From assembly GCA_012512795.1 (NCBI GenBank), contig JAAZDL010000086.1, positions 1 through 5,566 on the forward strand: a DNA stretch of 5,566 bases. The letters run 5' to 3'. Origin of the DNA: Mycoplasmatota bacterium (lineage in GTDB: Bacteria > Bacillota_I > Bacilli_A > RF39 > UBA660). Positions 1-5,409 of this stretch are shown piece after piece; the stretch's first letter is position 1, and every line of letters starts with the position of its first letter. A model generated the notes under the pieces. The model worked only from the letters and a program-made list of their open reading frames with translations. It ran no database searches and had not been told where the DNA came from. The position numbers and the translations under genes are program-made.

Positions 1-117
1 AGAGGGGACTGATGCTATACCTATAAATCCCTTTTCAGTTTTAACTTCAACCTCAACAGTTGGATAACCTCTTGAATCTAATATTTCTCTAGCTTTAACT
101 TCTACTATTTTACTCAC
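1..117 (-). CDS. eno: Enolase (phosphopyruvate hydratase), N-terminal 39 residues, cut by window edge
   Basis: Reading the reverse complement from a GTG at 117-115 gives 39 codons that run open off the window. The residues match the enolase N-terminus: MSKIVEVKAREILDSRG, then PTVEVEV, then a loop ending SVPS. In the family this VPS is the start of the mobile active-site loop VPSGASTG, so the window stops inside the loop. Enolase is the cytoplasmic glycolytic enzyme that converts 2-phosphoglycerate to phosphoenolpyruvate using Mg2+. The GTG start is chosen because it gives the usual family N-terminus and sits 5 bases after a strong TGGAGGG site (129-123); no in-frame ATG fits. One oddity is a Tyr in DSRGYPT where most enolases have Asn (DSRGNPT). 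The gene diverges from the Fem gene and has its own extended -10 promoter. Identity is very secure; the rest of the gene is not visible. Confidence 0.95.
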   Translation of the reverse strand, partial: MSKIVEVKAREILDSRGYPTVEVEVKTEKGFIGIASVPS

Positions 118-122
118 AACTA

Positions 123-129
123 CCCTCCA
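123..129 (-). promoter_or_regulatory. Ribosome binding site for enolase (fixes the GTG start)
   Basis: The minus strand reads TGGAGGG here, with 5 bases between it and the GTG at 117. This strong site, together with the family alignment of the N-terminus, supports a GTG rather than an ATG start. Confidence 0.85.
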
Positions 130-144
130 ATTATTTATATATAG

Positions 145-153
145 ATTATACCA
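145..153 (-). promoter_or_regulatory. Extended -10 promoter for enolase
   Basis: The minus strand reads TGGTATAAT: a perfect TATAAT (150-145) preceded by the TGn extension (153-151). The best -35 candidate is poor (ATAGCA around 174-169, 3 of 6), as is common when the extended -10 carries recognition. The predicted start of transcription is near 138, giving a leader of about 20 bases that includes the ribosome binding site. The -35 zone of this promoter is covered by the opposing Fem promoter's -10. Confidence 0.7.
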
Positions 154-168
154 TTTTTTTAAATTATA

Positions 169-177
169 TGCTATAAT
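169..177 (+). promoter_or_regulatory. Extended -10 promoter for the FemABX gene
   Basis: The plus strand reads TGCTATAAT, a perfect TATAAT (172-177) with the TGn extension (169-171). A second TATAAT follows immediately (178-183). No good -35 hexamer lies 16-18 bases upstream; that zone is occupied by the enolase -10 on the other strand. The predicted transcript start is about 183-185, which leaves a leader of roughly 22 bases before the ATG at 206. Confidence 0.7.
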
Positions 178-190
178 TATAATGAATTTT

Positions 191-197
191 AAAGGAG
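191..197 (+). promoter_or_regulatory. Ribosome binding site for the FemABX gene (decides the start at 206)
   Basis: AAAGGAG lies 8 bases before the ATG at 206. The alternative in-frame ATG at 182 has no such site and lies inside the second TATAAT of the promoter, so the start at 206 is preferred. Confidence 0.88.
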
Positions 198-205
198 TGA
201 GCAGT

Positions 206-1465
206 ATGTCTATAAAAGAAATAAGCCCAACAGAATTTAATGATTTTGCTAATAATCATTTATTAAAAAATTTTTATCAGACTAAAGAATACGGTGAATT
301 AATGTCTCACAGTGATTTTTCCGTTATTTATGTTGGCGCTTTTCATAAAAATGTTATAGTAGCTGCTAGTGTTATTTTATATAAGTCTATTGGTCCAAAT
401 ATGAAATATGGATATGCTCCTAGAGGGTTTTTAGTAGATTATTATAATGATGAGTTATTAAGAGTATTTACTAAAAAAGTAAAAGAGTTTTTCTTTTTAA
501 AAGGATTTGCTTTTATCAAAATAAATCCTGAAATCTCATATTCAATAGTAAATTTCGAAGATAAAAGTAAAACTATTATATCTAAAAATAAATCTTTGAT
601 TCCTGTTTTAAAAAAATATGGATATGATAAACTAAGAGATAATTTATACTTTGAATCTATTTTACCTAAATATACGCCTGTTATATATTTACCTACTTAT
701 GACTTTAATAGTTTAGAACAAAAAATGATAGAAGAAATGAAATTAACTGAACTTAAAGGTTTACACTTAGTTCAAGGAAATACAGAAGAAGATTTAAAAA
801 CTTTTTATTCTTTTGTAGAAAGTAAAGATAATAAAACTTTAACTTATTATAAATATTTATATAATATATTTGCAAAATCTGAGATGGTTGATTTAATTAA
901 ATTAGATTTAAGTTACGAAGTATATGTAAAATATTTGCAAAAACAATATATTTTTGAAGAAAAAAGAAATGAAGAATTAAATATATTATTTGAAAACAAT
1001 CCAAACGATATGAACTGCTATAACGAAAAGACTGAATCAGATAAAATAATGAATAATATTTCATCAGATATTTCAGCTATTAATATTAGAATGCGCGACA
1101 ATGTAATGAGAGAAACTTTAGCTGCTGCTCTTCTTATAAAACATGAGGGGAGAATAACTTTAGTAATGGCAGGATATAATAAAGAATTTTATGGAATAGA
1201 TATTAAAACATTCTTATTTTATAAAATAATAGATGAATATAAAAAAGCAAATTATTTATATTTTGATATGAATGGTATTACCGCAGACTTTACAGATAAA
1301 AATCCATATAAAGCATTAAATGAGTTTAAACTGAAATTTAAACCTACAGTTTATGAATATTTGGGAGAGTTTGATTTAATTATTAATAAACCATTTCATC
1401 AATTGTTATGGAGTACTAATAAAATACAAAAAGAATTTTATAAACCTGCAATAAAAAAATCTTAA
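206..1465 (+). CDS. FemABX/MurM-family aminoacyl-tRNA-dependent peptidyltransferase (peptidoglycan cross-bridge)
   Basis: The product of 419 residues matches the usual length of FemA/FemB/FemX. These cytoplasmic enzymes take an amino acid (Gly, Ala or Ser) from a charged tRNA and add it to the stem-peptide lysine of lipid II or its growing branch. Visible landmarks, numbered from the Met at 206, are: an N-terminal GNAT-like half with NFYQTKEYG (22-30) and YAPRGFLVDY (70-79); a charged, helical stretch about 236-303 that fits the coiled-coil arm of FemA-type enzymes; and a C-terminal GNAT-like half with YLYFDMNGI (350-358) and NEFKLKFKP (372-380), the typical FemABX ending. The segment around 165-215 is divergent: the basic (R/K)-N-I-x-K-A-type motif usual there is not evident. 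The acceptor, amino acid and position in the bridge cannot be read from sequence, so no symbol is given. The gene is monocistronic, with its own promoter and terminator. Confidence 0.85.
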   Translation: MSIKEISPTEFNDFANNHLLKNFYQTKEYGELMSHSDFSVIYVGAFHKNVIVAASVILYKSIGPNMKYGYAPRGFLVDYYNDELLRVFTKKVKEFFFLKGFAFIKINPEISYSIVNFEDKSKTIISKNKSLIPVLKKYGYDKLRDNLYFESILPKYTPVIYLPTYDFNSLEQKMIEEMKLTELKGLHLVQGNTEEDLKTFYSFVESKDNKTLTYYKYLYNIFAKSEMVDLIKLDLSYEVYVKYLQKQYIFEEKRNEELNILFENNPNDMNCYNEKTESDKIMNNISSDISAINIRMRDNVMRETLAAALLIKHEGRITLVMAGYNKEFYGIDIKTFLFYKIIDEYKKANYLYFDMNGITADFTDKNPYKALNEFKLKFKPTVYEYLGEFDLIINKPFHQLLWSTNKIQKEFYKPAIKKS

Positions 1466-1483
1466 GTAAATCTTAAGATTTTT
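1455..1483. terminator. Bidirectional intrinsic terminator between convergent genes
   Basis: A perfect 12-bp stem (left arm 1455-1466, right arm 1472-1483, core AATCTTAAG/CTTAAGATT) closes a 5-base loop, TAAAT. It is followed by a T-rich tail on the plus strand (1479-1487), and on the minus strand by a T-run (1459-1453). It can therefore end both the Fem transcript and the redox operon. The Fem stop codon (1463-1465) is inside the left arm, and the opposing stop codon (1484-1482) overlaps the end of the right arm. The stem is AT-rich, so its strength is moderate. Confidence 0.85.
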
Positions 1484-2681
1484 ATTTGAAATTAAACATT
1501 AACCATTCCGGTTTTTTTAATATCAAGATACCTATTGTTAACATAATAATACCACCTATTAAATGAGAGTATTTACCAAACTTATTTGATATAGCTTTTA
1601 TTTCAAGAGTTTTCATTGCTATTGTAAATATAATAATATCATCAAGTAAGAAAAATAATACATAAAGAAGTGAATATAATATTTGACCAGTTTTATTTAC
1701 TTCATTTATTGAAAGTATTTGTATAAAAGTTACTGGAAGTCCTAAAGAACATAATAATTCAATAACATTAACTGCTGCTGCTAGCGCAACTATACCAACT
1801 AAAGCTATAATAAATGACTTTTCTTTAACAATTTTTCCAATTGAATGTATTATTCTTTTTCTATTTTTAGAATCAACAACTTCACATCCATCATCTTTTT
1901 TACCAAAAAAGAATTTTGTTATAGCATAAATTCCGAATGTTGATGCTATTATACTAATACCAATTCTAATATAAGCTATTTTATTTAAAAATATCGCTAA
2001 GTTTAACCATGATATTAAAAATAAAAAATATACAGCAGCTGATGATACTAAAAATGTAATTCCTAATGCCCACATTCTTTTTTTGTTATTCATACCAAGT
2101 AACATTGATATTAAAAATAAAAGTATCCACATAGCACATGGGTTAATGCCATCAACTGTACCAATAAGTATTGCAGATAATAGCAAAGGAACTTCAGATG
2201 CTTTTTTGTTTCCAATTATTGGAACTGTTACTTCTTCATCTATATAAGAAGAATCAAGATAGTTTTCTTCTGTCTCTTCCACTAAACCTAAATAAATACC
2301 TACTTTGTCTTTAAATTTTTGTTCCATATAATAATTAATAGTATTTTTGATTTTTTCTTCAGATGAATTTTTACCAAAACCTACTAAAGCAGAATTACCA
2401 ATAACTAAAAATGGAACACCATTAGAACTATAATCTAATATTTCTTTAACATCATTAAGTTTTTCTCTATTTTCTTCGCTATACCATACTTCATATTTAT
2501 ATAATTTTACATTTTTATTTTCTTTTAAATATTTATCAAGAAAATCTTCTTCATCTTTACAGTGAGGACACCCATCACCATAAAATAAATATAAATTTAA
2601 TGTTTTTTCTTCAGCTTTAATATTGTATGGTATACATATTAGTAAAATAAATAATAATGCCGTGTATATAATTTTTTTCAT
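1482..2681 (-). CDS. Membrane thiol-disulfide carrier: extracytoplasmic thioredoxin-like domain fused to a CcdA/DsbD-like membrane domain
   Basis: This protein of 399 residues has a signal peptide (1-23, basic start, hydrophobic core, likely cut after IKA). A thioredoxin/glutaredoxin-like domain follows, about 26-125, with the redox motif CPHC (38-41) and the cis-proline loop NGVPFLVIG (P90). A linker leads to about six membrane helices, roughly 164-196, 204-229, 236-258, 288-313, 334-357 and 371-389. Cys182 (GINPC) in helix 1 and Cys311 (ELLCSLGLP) in helix 4 match the cysteine pair that carries reducing equivalents across the membrane in CcdA/DsbD. Basic residues at 199-202 and 260-287 place those loops in the cytoplasm and the thioredoxin domain outside. 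The family normally draws electrons from cytoplasmic thioredoxin to reduce extracytoplasmic disulfides; the substrate here is unknown. Its ATG overlaps the TGA of the upstream thioredoxin-like gene, and AAGGAG (2694-2689) lies within that gene. Direction of electron flow is inferred. Confidence 0.87.
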   Translation of the reverse strand: MKKIIYTALLFILLICIPYNIKAEEKTLNLYLFYGDGCPHCKDEEDFLDKYLKENKNVKLYKYEVWYSEENREKLNDVKEILDYSSNGVPFLVIGNSALVGFGKNSSEEKIKNTINYYMEQKFKDKVGIYLGLVEETEENYLDSSYIDEEVTVPIIGNKKASEVPLLLSAILIGTVDGINPCAMWILLFLISMLLGMNNKKRMWALGITFLVSSAAVYFLFLISWLNLAIFLNKIAYIRIGISIIASTFGIYAITKFFFGKKDDGCEVVDSKNRKRIIHSIGKIVKEKSFIIALVGIVALAAAVNVIELLCSLGLPVTFIQILSINEVNKTGQILYSLLYVLFFLLDDIIIFTIAMKTLEIKAISNKFGKYSHLIGGIIMLTIGILILKKPEWLMFNFK

Positions 2682-2932
2682 TTGTTCTCTCCTTCAATTA
2701 GTTCTATAAATTCTTGTATTTTATGTTCTCCACATAATCTTGTTATTTCAATATCATTTTTATAAAAAATAAATACAGGTAATATCTTACCAACATTAAA
2801 TTTCTTTATATCATCAAAATCAAAATCATATTCTTCATAATCAAAAGAATAATCTTTTTTTAATTTATTTAATATGTTATTCATAATAATGCATGAGGGA
2901 CATCCTAAAGATGATATCTGTACTATTTTCAT
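2678..2932 (-). CDS. Small cytoplasmic thioredoxin-like protein (CPSC)
   Basis: This protein of 84 residues has no signal peptide and a minimal thioredoxin/glutaredoxin layout: a first strand MKIVQISS, then the redox motif CPSC (11-14) at the start of a helix, an acidic strand region (DYEEYDFDFDD, 31-41), and the cis-proline segment KILPVFIFY (P52) followed by a short strand and a final helix. It is shorter than classical thioredoxin (about 105 residues), closer to glutaredoxin-like or mini-thioredoxin proteins. A third cysteine, C67, lies beyond the cis-Pro. The start is set by AAGGAG (2948-2943) 10 bases upstream of the ATG. Its last codons hold the ribosome binding site of the membrane carrier gene, and the two reading frames overlap by 4 bases (ATGA), which suggests coupled translation. 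The likely role, by inference from context, is cytoplasmic electron donor to that carrier. What reduces it is not shown in the window. Confidence 0.85.
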   Translation of the reverse strand: MKIVQISSLGCPSCIIMNNILNKLKKDYSFDYEEYDFDFDDIKKFNVGKILPVFIFYKNDIEITRLCGEHKIQEFIELIEGENK

Positions 2933-2955
2933 TTTATAAAAACTCCTTGTATATA

Positions 2956-3705
2956 TTAGTTAATTTTTGATTTTTGAATATTATAAGTTATTTTAATAAC
3001 ACTTTTTCTACTTAAAAACCTATTAGCAAATACTGATATTTTCATTTTTAAACTTGGTATAATTACTAGTTTATTTTTATTCATACACTTAATGGCATAT
3101 CTTACTACATCAATACTCTTTAAACTTTTTACTCCAAAAGATACTTTTGCTCTATCGTTAAAACTTGTATCAACTGGGCCTGGACAAAGAATATTTATTT
3201 TAACATTACTTTTATCTCTTCTAAGCTCTTCATATATTCCCATGCTCATACTATAAACATATGCTTTAGTTGAATAGTAAGTATCCATTAAAGGACCTGG
3301 TTGAAATGCAGCTGATGATGCTACGTTTAATATCCTACCAGAATCTCTTTTAACAAAATCTATTAAAAATAATTTAGTTAAAACGTGATAAGTCTTGATA
3401 TTCAAATCTATCATATTAAGTTCAACCAAAAGATCAGTTTCATAAAATTTACCAAATGTTCCAAAGCCAGCATTGTTAATAAGTAAATCTATTTTATTAC
3501 TATATTTATTATGTAATTTTATTACATTATCCATTATACTTAAATCCATTGTTTCTATTTCAACATTTGTATTTAATTCTTTTTTTAAATCTAAGAGCTT
3601 ATCTTCTGATCTAGATACTAAAACAAGATCATATCCTTGTTTAGATAATTCAATAGCAAAGTCTTTTCCAAGACCACTTGAAGCTCCAGTTATTAATGCT
3701 TTCAT
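2956..3705 (-). CDS. Short-chain dehydrogenase/reductase (SDR), classical type
   Basis: The product of 249 residues has all landmarks of a classical SDR: the dinucleotide-binding glycine motif TGASSGLG (6-13), an acidic residue D54 after strand 3, NNAG (77-80), the active-site Asn102, Ser130, and Tyr143-xxx-Lys147 (YYSTK), plus the PGP loop at 175-177 (CPGPVDT). Ser130 is exactly 13 residues before Tyr143, as usual. Arg32 in LVSRS after strand 2 suggests NADP(H) preference. The enzyme should be a soluble NAD(P)-dependent oxidoreductase acting on a carbonyl or hydroxyl group; the substrate cannot be told. The C-terminus (about 218-249) is basic with hydrophobic patches, seen in some uncharacterised SDRs, and may touch the membrane. 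AGGAG (3720-3716) precedes the ATG by 10 bases. It is the first gene of the likely three-gene operon, with 23 bases to the thioredoxin-like gene. Confidence 0.93.
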   Translation of the reverse strand: MKALITGASSGLGKDFAIELSKQGYDLVLVSRSEDKLLDLKKELNTNVEIETMDLSIMDNVIKLHNKYSNKIDLLINNAGFGTFGKFYETDLLVELNMIDLNIKTYHVLTKLFLIDFVKRDSGRILNVASSAAFQPGPLMDTYYSTKAYVYSMSMGIYEELRRDKSNVKINILCPGPVDTSFNDRAKVSFGVKSLKSIDVVRYAIKCMNKNKLVIIPSLKMKISVFANRFLSRKSVIKITYNIQKSKIN

Positions 3706-3725
3706 TTATAATCATCTCCTAATAT

Positions 3726-3754
3726 ATTTTAACATGTAAATCATTTCATATCAA
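3726..3754 (-). promoter_or_regulatory. Promoter of the SDR-thioredoxin-carrier operon
   Basis: On the minus strand, TTGATA (3754-3749, 5 of 6 to the -35 consensus) is followed by exactly 17 bases, then TAAAAT (3731-3726, 5 of 6), with a TG extension just before the -10. The -35 overlaps the T-run of the rny terminator. The predicted start of transcription (about 3720-3718) falls at the AGGAG ribosome binding site itself, so the leader would be only about 15 bases. No mapped start is available, so this is a prediction. Confidence 0.6.
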
Positions 3755-3780
3755 ACAAAAAGTTGCTTATTTAGCAACTT
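3750..3780 (-). terminator. Intrinsic terminator of rny, overlapping its last codons
   Basis: The minus strand reads AAGTTGCT (3780-3773), a 5-base loop AAATA, AGCAACTT (3767-3760), then a TTTTGTTTGA tail. The 8-bp stem is perfect. The left arm encodes part of Glu-Val-Ala near the C-terminus of RNase Y, and the stop codon TAA (3769-3767) spans the loop and the right arm. It should end rny transcription before the SDR gene, though some read-through is possible. Confidence 0.82.
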
Positions 3781-5320
3781 CTTCAGCTCTTGTTTCACGA
3801 ATAACAACAACTTTAATTGTTCCAGGATATTGCATAGATTCTTCAATTTTTTCTTTGATATCTCTTGCAACTTTGTAACTCTTTAAGTCATCTATTTCTT
3901 CAGGTTTAACAATTACTCTTAATTCTCTACCTGCTTGCATTGCGAATGTTTTATCAACACCGTCAAATGAATTTCCTATTTTTTCAAGTTCTTCAAGTCT
4001 TTTAACATAATTCTCTAATGAATCATTTCTTGCACCAGGTCTAGCAGCAGAAAGCGCATCTGCGATAGCAACTAATTCTGATATTATGTATTCACTTTTT
4101 TTATCTCCATGATGTGATTCTATTGAATTAATTACAACTTTATCCTCACCATGCTTACGAGCAATATCTGCTCCTATTTCTACATGACTTCCTTCAATTT
4201 CAAAGTCAATAGCTTTACCAATATCATGTAACAAACCTGCTCTTTTAGCAAGGCTTACATTTTCACCTAATTCACTTGCTAAAAGTCCAGCTAAATGAGC
4301 AACTTCTTTACTATGTGCTAAAGCATCTTGTCCATAACTTGTTCTAAATGCTAATTTACCAACAAGTTCTACTATTTCAGGATCAACTTTAGATATACCA
4401 AGTTCAAATATTGCCTCTTCACCTTTTTCACGAATAATCTTTTTATGATCTTCGCATACTTTATCATAAAGTTCTTCTATTCTTGCCGGATGTATTCTTC
4501 CATCTTTAATTAGAGTTTCTAATGTTACTTTAGCTATTTCTCTTCTTAAAGGATCAAATGATGATAATACTATAACCTCAGGAGTATCATCTATTATTAG
4601 ATCAACTCCAGTTACTGCTTCAATAGTTCTGATATTTCTACCTTCTCTACCAATAATTCTTCCTTTCATTTCATCATTAGGAAGTTCTACAGCGGTAACA
4701 GTTTGTTCACTAGTTACATCACTTGAGTATCTTTGCATACTAGAAACTAATAAGTCTTTTGCTTTCCTATCAGCCTCAAGTTTTGCCTCATCTTCACGTT
4801 CTTTTAAGTATTCAGAAATTTCTTTATTCATTTCTTCTTCTACTTTTTTAAGTACCATTTCTCTTGCTTTTTCCTTAGAAAAACCAGAGATTTTCTCTAA
4901 AAGAGTAATTTGCTCTTTTATTATACTCTCCATTTTTGCATCTTTTTCTTGAATTTCTTTTTGCTTAGCTAATAAATCTTTATCCTTTTGATCTAAGTTT
5001 CTTTCTCTTTCTGCAAGTATTTCATCTCTTTTGTCCAAACTCTTCTCTCTGTTATCAATCCTTTGATTAAGTTCATTAAGTTCACGCTTTTTCTCTTTGA
5101 TCTCTGCATCAGTTTGATTTTTAAGTTTATAACTTTCTTCTTTTAATTCAAATACACCATCACGTTTAACTTTCTCAGCTTCACGTTTAGCATCTTGAAT
5201 TAGTTTATCAGCATCTTTTTGGGCTTTGCTTACTCTTAATCTATTTACTATCATCATAGCAAAAGCACCAACAAATAATCCAACTACTACAAGCAAAATG
5301 GAGATAACTACATTATCCAT
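3767..5320 (-). CDS. rny: Ribonuclease Y (membrane-anchored endoribonuclease)
   Basis: This full-length protein of 517 residues has the standard RNase Y order. An N-terminal membrane anchor (about 4-26) is followed by a long, highly charged coiled coil (about 30-190), a KH RNA-binding domain with GRIIGREGRN (220-229, GxxG loop), and an HD metal-dependent phosphohydrolase domain with H336, HD at 365-366 (GLLHDIGK), SHHGD (402-406) and D421. A conserved C-terminal region (about 440-510) completes it. In Bacillota RNase Y starts mRNA decay and processes some operon mRNAs, preferring 5'-monophosphorylated RNA, from the inner face of the membrane. The ATG at 5320 is 6 bases after GGAGG (5331-5327) and leads directly into the anchor. 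The gene has its own TTGACA-17-TAAAAT promoter and a terminator in its 3' end, so it is probably monocistronic. Its codons are visibly less AT-rich than the neighbouring genes, fitting a conserved housekeeping gene. Confidence 0.98.
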   Translation of the reverse strand: MDNVVISILLVVVGLFVGAFAMMIVNRLRVSKAQKDADKLIQDAKREAEKVKRDGVFELKEESYKLKNQTDAEIKEKKRELNELNQRIDNREKSLDKRDEILAERERNLDQKDKDLLAKQKEIQEKDAKMESIIKEQITLLEKISGFSKEKAREMVLKKVEEEMNKEISEYLKEREDEAKLEADRKAKDLLVSSMQRYSSDVTSEQTVTAVELPNDEMKGRIIGREGRNIRTIEAVTGVDLIIDDTPEVIVLSSFDPLRREIAKVTLETLIKDGRIHPARIEELYDKVCEDHKKIIREKGEEAIFELGISKVDPEIVELVGKLAFRTSYGQDALAHSKEVAHLAGLLASELGENVSLAKRAGLLHDIGKAIDFEIEGSHVEIGADIARKHGEDKVVINSIESHHGDKKSEYIISELVAIADALSAARPGARNDSLENYVKRLEELEKIGNSFDGVDKTFAMQAGRELRVIVKPEEIDDLKSYKVARDIKEKIEESMQYPGTIKVVVIRETRAEEVAK

Positions 5321-5345
5321 AATTTTCCTCCATTACTTTTCTTTC

Positions 5346-5364
5346 TAGAAGTATTAAACTTCTA
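5346..5364 (-). promoter_or_regulatory. Hairpin at the predicted 5' end of the rny mRNA
   Basis: The minus strand reads TAGAAGT, loop TTAAT, ACTTCTA: a perfect 7-bp stem. Its first base is 6 bases after the -10 hexamer, so the predicted transcript begins with or within the stem. No T-run follows, so it is not a terminator. A 5'-terminal stem is a known way to stabilise mRNA against 5'-end-dependent decay; that role here is inferred. Confidence 0.5.
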
Positions 5365-5369
5365 TATAT

Positions 5370-5398
5370 ATTTTAAAGTTTTAATAACTAATTGTCAA
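5370..5398 (-). promoter_or_regulatory. Promoter of rny
   Basis: On the minus strand a perfect TTGACA (5398-5393) is followed by exactly 17 bases and TAAAAT (5375-5370). This is the best housekeeping-sigma promoter in the window. The transcript start is predicted near 5363, giving a leader of about 43 bases. Confidence 0.82.
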
Positions 5399-5409
5399 CT
5401 TATTAATTT

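Noticed and set aside
182..205. Upstream ATG as the start of the FemABX gene
   Set aside because: It lies in the second TATAAT and at the predicted transcript start, with no ribosome binding site. The ATG at 206 is much better supported.
3473..3739. Plus-strand open frame of 88 codons
   Set aside because: It is antisense to the N-terminal half of the SDR gene, which has all family motifs, and runs into that gene's promoter. It has no good ribosome binding site and a low-complexity Leu/Ser/Ile-rich product, as expected of a shadow frame.
5321..5409. Possible riboswitch or leader RNA before rny
   Set aside because: The predicted leader is only about 43 bases and holds a single 7-bp hairpin with no terminator or anti-terminator alternative. 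This is too small for a known riboswitch class.
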